Below are positions 45,926-57,459 of a DNA stretch of 64,000 nt, piece by piece. This DNA comes from Ascaphus truei (Eukaryota; Chordata; Amphibia; Anura; Ascaphidae). The stretch covers positions 226,507,319-226,571,318 of the forward strand of contig CM071568.1 in assembly GCA_036426205.1 (NCBI GenBank), written 5' to 3'. The first letter of the stretch is position 1. Each line of letters begins with the position of its first letter. A program made the position numbers and the translations under genes. Below the pieces are notes generated by a model. That model was not told where the DNA came from, ran no database searches, and saw only the letters and a list, made by a program, of their open reading frames with translations.

Positions 45926-47344
45926 AAACTTTTCGGTTAAGTTCGCAAACCATGACAACATTTGTTTTTCAGCCCTGAAAAACGTTTGCACAATGTTAAA
46001 AGTTTGAAAACGGTCAACCAAGTAAAAAGCTTTTGCACTCAAAACCTTAAAATAGGGCAAGAGAGGAAAGACTAATTTTGTACAGGACCCACTTGCGTAT
46101 ATACCTCCCAATAGTCGCTTACAGTCAATGTAGAGAGATACTTGAAAAATAGGCTCATTTAAATCATTTGAATAGAATTTGCATGTTGTCATAAGTGTAT
46201 TTCCCAGGTATCTCTCCACGTGGAATATAAGGGACTCTAGTGGGAGGTATAGGTCACTAGGCCCACTACGAAATTGGTCTCTTTCGGTTCCTCTCTCAAT
46301 TTGTAGAACTTTTTGGACTAAAGTTTGAGCGAACTCCTTACGAATTTTCAAAGTTTTAGAAAAGTTCCAGCGCAACCACAGCCCAGCGAATCTCTGCGAG
46401 TTTGCACCTTCACGTCCTACCTTAACCATCTGGAACCTCCTCTCTAAAGCCCCTTTTCAATATGCTGTGAAGAGGTCTCTTCTTTGGGCTGGAAATAAAA
46501 TTTCAGCTCAATCCCAAATGAGAGCAAAATCTTCTACAGCATCGGGAAGATGTCTTCCCAACATACTGAATAGGGCCCTACTGCTGCAATAAAACAGCAT
46601 GGCAGACAACCAGATGAGACTTTAAATCCAGTCCGATGATGTTTTGCGAGAGGAAGACAAACAAAAGGATTAGAAAATCAGGAGATTTGGGGGCAGGAAG
46701 ATGCAACCAACGCGTGTCCTGGATAAAGGGTCGATCAATAAAACTAAGATTTGTGATGTTAGTTGATTCTATTTTATTCAGAAAAATAAAGTGTGTGTTT
46801 GGACAGGGTTCTTACACCTAAAAGAACGAAGCCCAGTATATATTCTGTCACAAACGTCACAGTTATATTTTGATATAAAATAAAAAAGCTCTCTCGTTTT
46901 GTACCAATTGTTTTGATGGGTTCTCTGGAACGCATTACAATGGTTGTCCGTGATTGCTATGGTAACCGCAGAAGCCTCACAAAAATAAAAAGATAAAATA
47001 TCAATAGCCCATTTGAATACTTTTATGGTTAAAAAAAAACCAAAAAAAAACGATGTTTTCGAAACAAGGCTACATCACAATTGGCTGTAAACACATTTTT
47101 TGCTTCTGACATTCCTTTGGCTGCAATGCATTACAGCCTATTTTTATTTTCTGGCGGTAAATGCGCACACAATATATTGGCACAACTGCATTACCAATAG
47201 TTAAACCATTTAACCCCTTCACTGCCAGCAGGGGCATATTACAGGCCGATTTCAGCAAATATTCTACTTACGGATAAACCCCCTCCCAAGAGAACTGAAG
47301 CTGAACTTCTGATTTCTGGATTGCTTCCAGAGCAGTATATTCTC
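45926..47344. repeat. unassigned with palindromic MITE copy 3
   Basis: A 200-aa minus-strand frame (45827-46429) has no family motif, overlaps the L2 tail, and is probably chance. 46455-46580 is the third palindromic MITE ('atatgctgtgaagag' with inverted 'ttctacagcat'). Confidence 0.4.
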
Positions 47345-47660
47345 CATACATTTTATTTATTTATAAAATGTTTTACCAGGAAGTAATACATTGAGAGTTA
47401 CCTCTCGTTTTCATGTATGTCCTGGGCATAGAGTTAAGACAAATAATACATGGTTACAAATACAGTTACATAAATGAACAGGGTATACATTATATACAAG
47501 ACATTGCATGCACAGTTACAGATAATATATATTATAGGCTTATGTAACCGTTACAGACAGATTAAAATGTGAGACAGTCTTAGTTTTGAAAGAACTTAAA
47601 CTGGTGGTGGATGTGAGAGTCTCTGGTAGATTGTTCCAGTTTTGGGGTGCACTGTAGCAA
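47345..47660 (-). mobile_element. Jockey-superfamily LINE 3' end, copy 2
   Basis: Nearly identical to the LINE at 22810-23110: same TAAATAAA-type tail on the minus strand, 'ccaggaagtaatacattgag', 'tacatggttacaaatacag', and 'tggtggatgtgagagtctc'. It is truncated at 47650 just inside the C-terminal coding block (W-N-N-L-type motif). Confidence 0.7.
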
Positions 47661-47822
47661 GACTAATTTTTCTTTGGCACCAGTACAAGTTGCCGGACTT
47701 CAACCGCCTCAGTGCCGGAGGATTATCACTGCGGGGGAGGGTGGGGGGGGGGGCGCCGATCCAGAAGCACGGACCCCCTGCAGCGCGATAGGGGCAGCTC
47801 TCTCGCCAGAGACGCAGCTTTA

Positions 47823-48121
47823 GGCTGCGATTATACACAAAAACGCCCGTGGTGTCACCCTTAGCGACACAAAAACAAGTTTACTACATATGTGAAAACT
47901 GCCTATACCAAATGCGACCGTCTCCCCGCATGCTACTGCAAAGCGGGAGATAGTTGAAGCGTTTTCAAAATTTGTTTTCTGGTTGCGACTGCCGCGTCAC
48001 GTGGCTGTCCAATCAAAAACAGATTTCATCCCGCAGTCGCAAAAGAATGTGCTTGTGCACGTGTCACTCTGGTCACGTCACAGATGCGCGCGCCTTGCAG
48101 TTCGGCTGTATAATCGCAGCT
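47823..48121. mobile_element. PIF/Harbinger-like MITE, copy 2
   Basis: GGCTGCGATTATACA at the left is inverted as AGCTGCGATTATACAG at the right, with TTA on each side (47820-47822 and 48122-48124). About 299 bp, diverged from the copies at 26558 and 63524. Confidence 0.65.
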
Positions 48122-48124
48122 TTA

Positions 48125-48920
48125 AGCTTTTGCCAGCGCGGGTCCGGAGACAGGAAGTTTTGCTCCATCTGTATGTACATTTTCCCCATGGAAAGTCGTC
48201 TTGCTGTAAGCCCATTACTTTGCTCGAATGTGAACATGCCCGTTTTCTGTCGGTCTTACTCTGCTAGTTAATTTCACCAAGTCTGCATATCCTGGAAGGT
48301 TTAGTGAACAATCCCCAGAATCCAATTAATTGATACTAAACTGGTAAATGCCAACTCTATATTTGTTGTTATTTCAAAATCAACTCCCACACTTGCTTTA
48401 ACAGTAAAAATATTCAGCACAAATTAAAGCAGCAATCCGCACCACTAGCGATCTCCAAATGTTTCTTTACCTGAACCGAGTGGTCACCCGGAGCTGCACT
48501 GTGACCTTCTGGTCAGAGGAACCCCCTGCTTCCCGAGCCGTGAAGGGCTTTGTCCACTGGGGGAGAATACTTATCTGGCGGACACAAAATTGCTGCCAGG
48601 GGGTTGGATCAGCGCTCCAGTGCCAACAGAAAGCCACAATGTCAGAGCTTTCTTTTGGCAACCATGGCTGCCACGTTGGTAGTTTCCTTAAAAAATTTTT
48701 TTTACTGGATTTGACTGAAAATGTATTTTTCCTCAGAGGTCAAGTAACCAAGTTCCAGCTCAGAGGGAACCACTCCACCCCCGATTCAGGTAACACTGTC
48801 TGTCTGTGACTCTCTCTCTCTCTCTCCAGACTATCCAGACAAAATCTTCCAGCAAGAAAGAGGCAGCACACAATTGGAGATGTAGTACAAAAAAAATGTA
48901 TTGGAGATAGGTGGCATAAA
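48125..48920. other. unassigned sequence
   Basis: A 116-aa plus frame at 48459 and a (tc)n run near 48810-48828; no support for coding. Confidence 0.35.
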
Positions 48921-48925
48921 CACAG

Positions 48926-49023
48926 ACATTTCAGTCCTCCAAACAGGACCTTTCTCAAGGCAGTGCACTGGCTTCCCCAGAGCTTAGGATATTTCAGTCC
49001 TCCAAACAGGACCTTTCTCAAGG
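48926..49023 (-). ncRNA. two tandem hammerhead-like relics (U3/A8 variant)
   Basis: A 63-bp tandem duplication carries the motif twice (about 48926-48960 and 48990-49023). On the minus strand: core UUGAGAA (C3 to U, G8 to A; position 7 may be any base), an extra A, stem II GUCCU/AGGAC (5 pairs), GAA, then AUGUC in one copy and AUAUC in the other. Stem I is not conserved. The variant core matches that of the motif at 2956-2997. Confidence 0.45.
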
Positions 49024-49059
49024 CAGTGCACTGGGTTCCCCAGAGTTTAGGATAGCGCA

Positions 49060-52000
49060 ATTCAGCTCCAGAGGTCCCCTTCATTAATGGGGGCAGGGGG
49101 AATAAAAAAATTAAAAAAAGAAGTTGTGGTATAACATAACCAAACCATGAATGCCCTTCAAATATGTATTTCATTTTAGTAGAGAAAATAAATTAAAGAA
49201 AAAGTATGGAGAAGTCGTTTCTTCTCTCTGTCATCTGTAATACCACTACTACACAGAATGCTTTCCTTATATAGCACTAAGAATGTATGTAGTTTTATAG
49301 GTACGTGGAGTTTTTAATGTGTCTGCCCCAAAGAGCTTACCACCACATTTTTAGTGTCGGAGGCACAGGGAGATAAGGTGGACTCACCCAAATGAATGAG
49401 AGCAACGGTGGAATATAAACGGACTTCATCTGCAATAAACGGAATGTCCTCACTGCTAATTTATTCCCATAGCCCAACAGCTACACCCCGTCTGCTGCTA
49501 CTACTTTAACCAGGGTCAGCTGGGAGTTTGGCGGGCTCAGTGCCGGGGAAAGAGCGCGGAGCCTCTAACCTTCTCTTGCATCTCCTCCTTGTGACGACAC
49601 GTTGCCGTGTCGACGCAATGTTACGACAACGTGTTGTCGCGTTGTCACAAGGAGAAGATGCTGGAGACGAGGAGCAGGAGATGCCGGAGCTCACAGAAGC
49701 CCCTCGTGCTCTCGTCCGGCAATCAGTTTAAAAGGTTGTGGGGGAGAGAGTGTGGGGCCTGTGTAAGCGCGGGGGCTCGGCCTCCATCAAGCCACCACCG
49801 ACTTTGACCCTTAGGCTGCTCTTATGATGTACAGGGAACATCTTGCTAGTTGTGCTCGTTTTCTAGGCACTGACCGGGTTCACGCGATCAGAATGGAAGA
49901 GGAGTCCCACCCACTTCCATCACCGAGGGCCGGCTACGACCAGGCCATCGCTACCCCAAGAGATGATGCAGTCGCAATCCTGTAAAACCGGCAGCTAAAG
50001 GGGTAAAGCGATCCCCCATTTTTTTAAATTATATACACACACTTTTTTTGTTTTTTGTTTTTACAGAGCCTGAATCTGGGGATTTTCCAGTTCCTCAGAT
50101 ATTTACCTTTTTTTTGCGCCGGTAATAATTTTGCGAGTAAAAGCCCATGGGGAGTGGAGCTAGGATGGTAATGATATTTATTTCTAAAATAAGGCCCGCT
50201 TTAAAAAAAAAAAAAAAATCAGGTTTTCTATTTCAGTTCTGGAATGAAACAGGAAAGAGATGATGGGAATTTGGCTAATGGAGCGTTCTGGTACGCCGTG
50301 TGTTATTGTCAGAAATGAATATAGGACATTTTAGAAAGTAATTGCAGCTAATGGGGTCTAAATGGTCAATGACCCAAAGCAGCAACATATTTATTGGTTA
50401 ATTGTTGCATGTTTCTGGTGAACTGAAAGCTCTCAGATTTTGAAAGGAACAGGGATGCCACAGTCTGTCTGTCTGTCTGATATAGATAGAGATAATCACA
50501 CTTTGTATTTTTGTTGCAAAGATTTTTGTTAATATAAAAGTGAACATAAAATGGCCCCCATTGTATTGTTCACTGAGCTTTCAAAATTAAGACTTGACAA
50601 AAAAAAACAACTCTGCATGGATTGCTGCTTTATTATACAAGGGGTCCCCCAGAGCTGATCTTCGACACTCCAAGCAACAGGCCCCCCTTGCATTCCAGGC
50701 TTTACATCTTGTAAATTCCCTTACAAGGATTCTTGTCTGGGATAAAAAAAGATGGCTGCTGAAAAAGAGGCCCCCAAAAAGCTGAGACACCATTGTGGCC
50801 CCCGATTAACCCCAGAGCCAGCTTTGTTTTTCTTTGCAAGTACTATCGGAAAAATGTTTTTTATAATAATATTATACACACACACAATCAAATTATCAGC
50901 ACTGGACATTTGCCGGGGTGGAGATACGCAGAGATATGCCGTATCCCCACCTTTTTTTATACAGCTACTATAAGCTATTATCACAGTAGCCATCTGCGCA
51001 TGTACAAGCTCTGTATCACCACCTTTATTCACGGGGGGGAGGGGGAACTCTGTATGTATAAATCAGCAAATCTATTATTTTCTTAGAGTTCCATCAATGT
51101 AGGGTATTGGGCCACACCCAGATGGAGTTAAGACACAGGTCAACTAACTTGTATTAGGATTCAATACAGACATACCCCGCATTAACGTACACAATGGATC
51201 CAGAGCATGTATGTCAAGTGAAAATGTACTTAGTGAAGCACTACCTTTTCCCCCACTTATTGATGCATGTACTGTACTGCAATCCTCATATACGTGCATA
51301 ACTGATGTAAATAACACATTTGTAACAGGCTCTATAGTCTCCCTGCTTGCGCACAGCTTCGGTACAGGTAGGGAGCCGGTATTGCTGTTCAGGACGTGCT
51401 GACAGGCGCATGCGCGAGCTGCCGTTTGCTTACTGGGCAATATGTCCTTACTCGCGAGTGTCCTTAAAGGGAGTGTCCTTATAGCGGGGTATGCCTGTAA
51501 TGGTGCACCCTCTCTCCTAGGCCCTCAGTTTTCCCATAAAGTATAGGTCAAACTCCCAGGAATAGAAAACATAGGAGAGTAAACATGATGACCAAGTTGC
51601 ACCTTTGCAGACCTGCTCTGCTGTTGCTTCCCATTTATCTGCCCAGGACGCTTCCATGGCCGTTGTTGGGTTAGCTTATATTCTTAAAGGAGCTTTTTGA
51701 TTCAGAGCATTATAAGCTTACAAAATTGTTGTCTTAATCCATCTTGTTATTGTGGACTTTGATGCCACACATTCTGTTGTGGCACCCATGAAAAGAATGA
51801 AAAGCCGCATTGACTTTCATATTGCTTCCATTCTCGCTATATATATACACTTCCAACGCCCTTAGCACCTCCAATGTCATCAGTGTCTTCTGGTCATTCT
51901 TGGGATGTGGGCAAAATGACGGGTCCACAATTTGTCTTAAATTTAAACTTGAAACCACATTCGTTTGAAAAGATGGGATTGTTATCAGGACTATTTTGTC

Positions 52001-52257
52001 TTGATGAAATATGGTGCATCACAGGATAATAATTCACTTACTGTGCAAACTCTTCTAGCCAAAAGTTATTGCTGTTAGAAAAAACAACTAAGAAAAAAAA
52101 AACACTTTATGAATACTAACTTCAGTGGTTCGAAAGGGGCCGATTACAGTGCTTGTAAAATCATGTTTAAATTCCATTGTGAGCCTATAGCCCCCTCCCC
52201 CCGATTCTGCGTCTCAAAATTCCTTGAGTTCAAATCGCTCAAACCACCCGTAAAAAT
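49060..52257. other. intergenic sequence with scattered small repeats
   Basis: 49550-49700 contains an inverted 'ctccttgtgac(a)acac' type fold-back, likely a MITE. 50470-50482 is (gtct)n. No reading frame resembles a known family; the 74-aa minus frame at 51734-51958 is unassigned. Confidence 0.4.
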
Positions 52258-52417
52258 TCCAGAATTTCGAAGAGGCGCATGCGCGGCGGCTAGGTGTATG
52301 GACGCCTAAATGAGAGGCTCCGTCCCTACCGGCACATGAATAAATAAATAATCAATAAATAAAAAAAACAGTAAAACACAGCGAAAAGCTGAAATTCACT
52401 CATCGGAGCTGCTGAGG

Positions 52418-53392
52418 ATGCCAAAGAGAGCGGTATCACGGAAGAGAACCTCGTCGGTGACCGATTATTTTCAGAAAGGAGAGCCGTCGCAAGTGAGTGG
52501 AGGGGAGGATAGCAGACAAATGGGCTCCGATTCAGAGAGCGAACGGTCTACGAACAGACCCGCAAGTAGAGCGGAGGTCACAGACCAAGACTGGGTAATT
52601 CGGAAAGATATGAAAGCTTTCTGCTCGGAGATGAAGACCTTCTTTCAAAAAGAACTATGGGAACTTAGGAAGGACATTGACAGCTTAGGGGAAAGAACAA
52701 ACACACTAGAAAATAAAGTGGACTCACGCTAGATCACTGCAAAAAATGACAAATCCACAGCCCAACTGTATAAAATGATTGCAGACATACAGGACAGGCA
52801 GGAGGATTCGGAAAACCGGGACCGGCGTAATAACATCCGCCTGCGGGGGGTCCCGGAGTCGGTGACAGACCCAGAAGAATTCACATCTAACTGGCTCCTG
52901 CATATGCTGCCGGACAAGTCTGAAGCAGACCTGCACTTTGACAGGTGTCACCGAGCTCTGCGCTCCAGACCGCAGCACGGTGGCCCGCCGAGGGATATCA
53001 TCATCAGGCTGCATTACTTTAAAATAAAGGAAAGCATTTGCCAGATTGCCAGAGCGACTAAGGCCTTGGAGTTTGAGGGAGTGAAACTGCAGGCGTTTCA
53101 GGATCTCGCCCCGCAGATCCTGGCCAAAAGGAGAGCCCTGTCAGCCATCACCAAAGTCCTGCGGGACAATGGGGTCCGATATAGATGGCTGTTCCCATTC
53201 GGACTCATGGTCATAAAAAATGGAGTGGCGTCCAGCTTGAAACAAATGGAGGGGGGCGCGGAGTTCCTGAAAAGAATTGGTCTACCTTCCTCTTCCATGG
53301 GTCCCGAGCAGCAGCAGCTTACAGCAGAGGTTCCAGCCCCGGAGGCGTCCTGGCAGTGTGTGGAGCCGACACGGAGCAAACACTGTGCTTAA
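52418..53392 (+). pseudogene. L1 ORF1 (RNA-binding protein), one nonsense codon
   Basis: ORF1p of L1 is a trimeric RNA-binding chaperone that coats LINE RNA in the cytoplasm. The start MPKRAVSRKRTSSVTDYF is followed by an acidic/serine-rich region and a coiled coil (about residues 60-120, with FFQKELWELRKDIDSL and TLENKV). After a single in-frame TAG (52730-52732) the frame resumes with DRQEDSENRDRRNNIRLRGV, the hallmark entry into the RRM-like core, then FDRCHRAL and the C-terminal domain with LAKRRALSAITKVLRDNGVR. Total about 324 residues, normal for the family. Apart from the stop, the frame is intact, suggesting a fairly young copy. It lies 1.67 kb before ORF2. Confidence 0.85.
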
Positions 53393-55064
53393 GTGTTTCT
53401 CCGGTGTCAATCACCCCCAAGCTTGGACTTAAAGGAGCCATCCCCGGCGCAGAACTTCATAGGGCTCAGTTGGTGGGTAGCTGATCCCCTCTAATGGCGG
53501 GAATAGAGCGGATCGGCCATTTTAATCTTACCTCGTGAAGGAGAGGGAAGAGGTCCCCTGGTGGCAGGAAGCGGCAGCACGGCCATCTTGACTGCAGCAT
53601 GAGTGTGGAAGGAGGGAGACCCCTGGTGCCGTGAGGCGACATGGCAGCTTGGAAGGACGGGAGCGTATCGCAGGGGGGAGCTCCCTGGTGGCGAGAGCGC
53701 GCAGAGAGCCCGGTGGATCTCCGCTGCTCCTAAGGAGGGGGCGCAGACGGGAGCAAGAGGCCTGCCGGCAGGGAGCAGTAGAGACCAGGGGCGCCCCAAA
53801 ATGAATCAAATTCAATTAAAAACGGCATAAGTAGTACACGCCTAAGGGGGGAGGGGGGAGGAATGAAGAGGGGGGGAGGCCGAAGGAGAGAGGGGGGGGG
53901 AAGCAGGAGGGGGGGGGAAGGAGGGGGGGGGTGGGGGAAGATCGAGGGAGGGGGGGGGAAGGGAGGGGGGCAAGAGAGTGAGGGGGGATGTGAGAGGGAT
54001 CAGGTAAAGGCAGAGTTGGAGACACTCCTCCAGCAAGGTGGGAGGGACGGGAGGGGGGACACCCCAGAGTATGACCAGGGGATAAAGAAGATGGCTAGGA
54101 AGGAAAGAACTGAGGGGGTCATCCAGGTATGTGCGGGGCAAGATGCTTAACCTTTTTCTCCACTCACCCACAGTCGAGGTCCTCAGGAGAGCCGACGAGG
54201 GGAAGCTTGACTGCTCGGCCTAGAGGGGAATATAACATGATGGTGATCGAGTCAGACCTCAGCTGACCCGGGCTCACAGCCTTCGTGCACAATGAACAGA
54301 GCCTACGAGGAAGATATGCCCCCATCATGAAGTCAAAGATGCTGGTAGAGGCTGCGGGGGTGGACATATCAAATAAAGATCTCATCTGGAGAGAAGAGAG
54401 ACAGTGGACTGGGGTTTAGCTAGATCGAGGCTACAAGACCGGCCAACACAGTGGTCTATATAACCAGAGGGACTGAAACCCCGATTGAAATGGGCCTTAG
54501 AGGGGGGCGAGGGCTGCCTGCTCTGAACTCTGCCGCAGAAATGAAGTTCACACCAAGCACGAAATGTGGGGGTGAAAAGCTGTCCGGGATGATTGCCAAG
54601 AAATGTTTAATTTCGCTGTATATAGGTTAAGTTCTGTAACTACACTGGTTTAGTTAGATATATAGTTTGACGGTAATAATTTTTATATGATTATTTAACG
54701 GAGGGTGCTGGCTTAGGGACCGCCTGGGTCAGCTGCCTGCGTCTCGAACTGTGCACGGCGGTGTCTCACCCCCATGCACAGACAAGTCCCTCGGGCACCC
54801 AACCACCGACGGCAGTCAGGGTTTGAGAGGTCCCTTCTGGGCCTCCAGTGGCATAGGGTAGGCCCGTGGGCAAAGGGACCGATGCTGACCATGGTCAGTC
54901 TCAGCCCCTCAATTATTCTGCTCTTTCCTTACCTTCTCCCCCTCTCCCACCCCTCCCGTGGTGCGGGTGCTGTCCCCGGTCTGGGTTAACGGACTGGGGG
55001 GACCCCGGGTACAACAGTTCTACAGTGGCGATATAGAATGTAATAGCTCACATGAGGAGGACCA
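53393..55064 (+). other. L1 inter-ORF region with G-rich tract
   Basis: No L1 protein is encoded here. The interval is much longer than the usual short L1 spacer and is GC-rich. 53845-54000 is an almost pure purine (G/A) tract. It may be inserted sequence or a lineage-specific spacer. Small frames on both strands are by-products of the skewed composition. Confidence 0.5.
53845..54000 (+). repeat. G-rich purine tract, G-quadruplex potential
   Basis: Dozens of runs of 3 to 9 G separated by short A-containing spacers. The plus strand meets the G3+N1-7 pattern many times over. Confidence 0.9.
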
Positions 55065-56881
55065 ATGTCGTTGACTGTAGTATCCCACAATACTAAGGGT
55101 TTGAACAGCCCGGGCAAACGCAGAGTGGCGATTGCGGACTACAAGTGTAAGCAGGCTGACGCTGTGCTGCTCCAGGAGACGCAATTCAGCACTAGAAGCG
55201 CCCCCAAATACTGGGATAAACGTTTTAAGAGGTTTTATCTTTCCTCAGCAAGGAATGAAAAGAAGAGAGGCAATCCTGCTCTATAACAATCTCCCCTTTA
55301 TAGAAGAGGTGGTCAAGAGAGACGGGGACGGCAGGTTCCTCGTAATCGTAGGTTCCATACAAGCACAGCCAATACCGATAGTTACAGTGTATGCCCCGTG
55401 TGAGCAGGATCCCTCGTTCCTTAAGAAGTTCTTCCATACGCTAAAATCAGTAGCTAGAGGAGATATAATACTAGCGGGAGATTTTAATGTAGCGGTTAAT
55501 CCAAAGATGGACAGATCAGGCCCCTATAAACCCAACAAGGGAAGCTACATCGAAGCCTTGCGGGAAGGGCTGGCTGAGAGTCAGTTAGTGGACATATGGA
55601 GGGAGATGCACCAGTTAGAACAGGGCTATACTTTCTTCTCCCACCCCCACTCCACCTACAGTAGAATCGATTACTTTTTTGTCTCTAGCAGACTGGTCCC
55701 GAAGATCCCCCACTCAGGGATCCATGATATTTCATGGTCGGATCATGCACGAATAGAGCTACGGTGTACTCAAAATTTCTTGGACAGGCCGGGGGCAAAC
55801 TGGAAACTAAATGAGGCAATCTTAAAGGTCCCAGAGTTAGAACAAGTAATTGGCAGGGAAATAGATCAATTCTTTCAAATTAATACCGGGAGTGTTCAGT
55901 CCCATTCAGTCCTTTGGGAAGCACACAAGGCAACTCGAAGAGGGACTCTAATTAAATTGGCAGCAAAAAGGAAAAGAGAGAGAAATGAAAAAATTGTCAC
56001 CTTGCAATCTAAACTTATGGAGCTACTACTCAAACATAAGCAGGGTCATAACTCGGCTCTCCTCAAAGCAATTCATAACACCAGAATCAAGCTTAATCTG
56101 GTCTTAACCTCCCAGGCAGACAACACACTGAATTGGTCCAAAAGGCTATTTTATGAAAAATCAAACAAACCAGATACCTTGCTAGCTAATAAATTGAGAA
56201 ACAGACACCCAAATTATAATATACGGGGGCTGAGGCTAAAAACAGGAGCCACAACAGCTAACCCAAAACGTATAGTGGAGGAATTCAGGAGCTTTTATGA
56301 AGATCTATATAACGGGGAAAAAGTGGCACACAATGGTAAAACGAAAAGAGCTATGAAGGAGTTCCTGAAGAGCGCAAAACTACCAAGACTGAGTGGTTCG
56401 GAGAGGGATACATTAGGGGCTAGTTTTACGATAGAGGAACTTACCCAGGTTATTCAGGATCTGAAACCATCAAAAGCACCTGGCCCAGACTGGTTCTCAA
56501 ACCTTTATTATAAAAAATACATTAAGCTCCAGGGGCCTCATCTCCTCAGAATGTTTAATGCGGTGTTAGAAGGCGCCGCGTTCCCGGAACAGATGCTCCA
56601 AGCGTCCATCTCAGTAATATATAAGCCTGGGAAAGACCCATTAGATTGTGCAAGCTACAGGCCCATTTCACTAATTAACAGCGATATAAAAATTAACGCC
56701 AAATTACTGGCCAACAGATTAAGTCACATCCTGCCCAGACTCATACACCCAGATCAAGTCGGGTTCATTAAGGGTCGACAAGCCGCAGATAATACACGAC
56801 GGATTATTGATCTGATAGATATAGCCAATACACGTAAAATTCCAGTTATAGGCACGTTATGTCAGTCTGGATGCTGAAAAA

Positions 56882-57459
56882 AAAAAAAAAAAAGTTGGTT
56901 TGCTCCGATGGTCACAAGCATCTCCAACAGCCAACGCATGGATGATAAAAAACTTTATTAGCAACTAGTAAAGAACATCAGCACGGTTCGTGCTGATGTT
57001 CTTTACTAGTTGCTAATAAAGTTTTTTTATCATCCATGCGTTGGCTGTTGGAGATGCTGTGACCACGGAGCAAACAAACTTTTTTTCTCGATGCGACGTC
57101 ACTTCCGGTTGGAGCACGCCCATACCAGAAGCAGCGTGGACACGAGCTGCCAGAGATTCATACCGGTGCCGAACAGGAACGGCTTTTTCGTGAGTACAGA
57201 CCTCCACGCGGTACACAGGGGACAGGTGAGGCGTCAGGTGATCGGCCCGTGATTTACTTAGGGGCACCCCTCGGGAGGTGTCCCTTTGTACTTCTATCCG
57301 GTATACACCATAGCCCAACACCGTGAGTGAGTACCGGAGGTTTATTATACTATTAGTTATTATTAATACTGGTGTCTGTCTTCAATCAAGTGGAAAAGTT
57401 ATACTCCGTGCCCAGGTAGTAGCCTCGGTTATCCTAGGGATTTACCCTATTTTTTTCAT
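56882..57459. mobile_element. ~578-bp insertion in L1 ORF2 with long palindrome
   Basis: The insertion is flanked by TGGATGCTGAAAAA (56868-56881 and 57460-57473), a 14-bp target duplication made from the L1 DAEKAF codons. The left third is a hairpin: arms of about 100 bp (about 56885-56985 and 56989-57087) around the 3-base loop at 56986-56988, with one mismatch and three single-base indels. The rest is unique GC-rich sequence. No coding region. The inverted duplication at one end recalls Penelope-type insertions, but I cannot assign the family. Confidence 0.7.
56885..57087. repeat. long inverted repeat (~100-bp arms)
   Basis: The centre gcacg-gtt-cgtgc at 56981-56993 extends both ways through 'tactagttgctaataaag' and 'gcgttggctgttggagatgc' and their complements, out to 'gtttgctccg'. 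It should extrude as a cruciform or fold into a long hairpin if transcribed. Confidence 0.9.

Noticed and set aside
45827..46429. 200-aa minus-strand open frame
   Set aside because: Begins in unique AT-rich DNA and ends in an L2-type tail; no motif or splice context supports coding.
47272..47347. Possible exon with a perfect minus-strand donor (gtaagt) and stop-free frames
   Set aside because: No acceptor is visible because a LINE abuts it at 47345, and phase with the exon at 40814 cannot be tested. Could be revisited with RNA data.
51734..51958. 74-aa minus-strand frame with protein-like composition
   Set aside because: No family match from memory, no splice sites, and no neighbouring coding sequence.
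53816..54171. Proline/serine-rich minus-strand frames of 69 and 109 residues
   Set aside because: Reverse translation of the G-rich purine tract in the L1 spacer.
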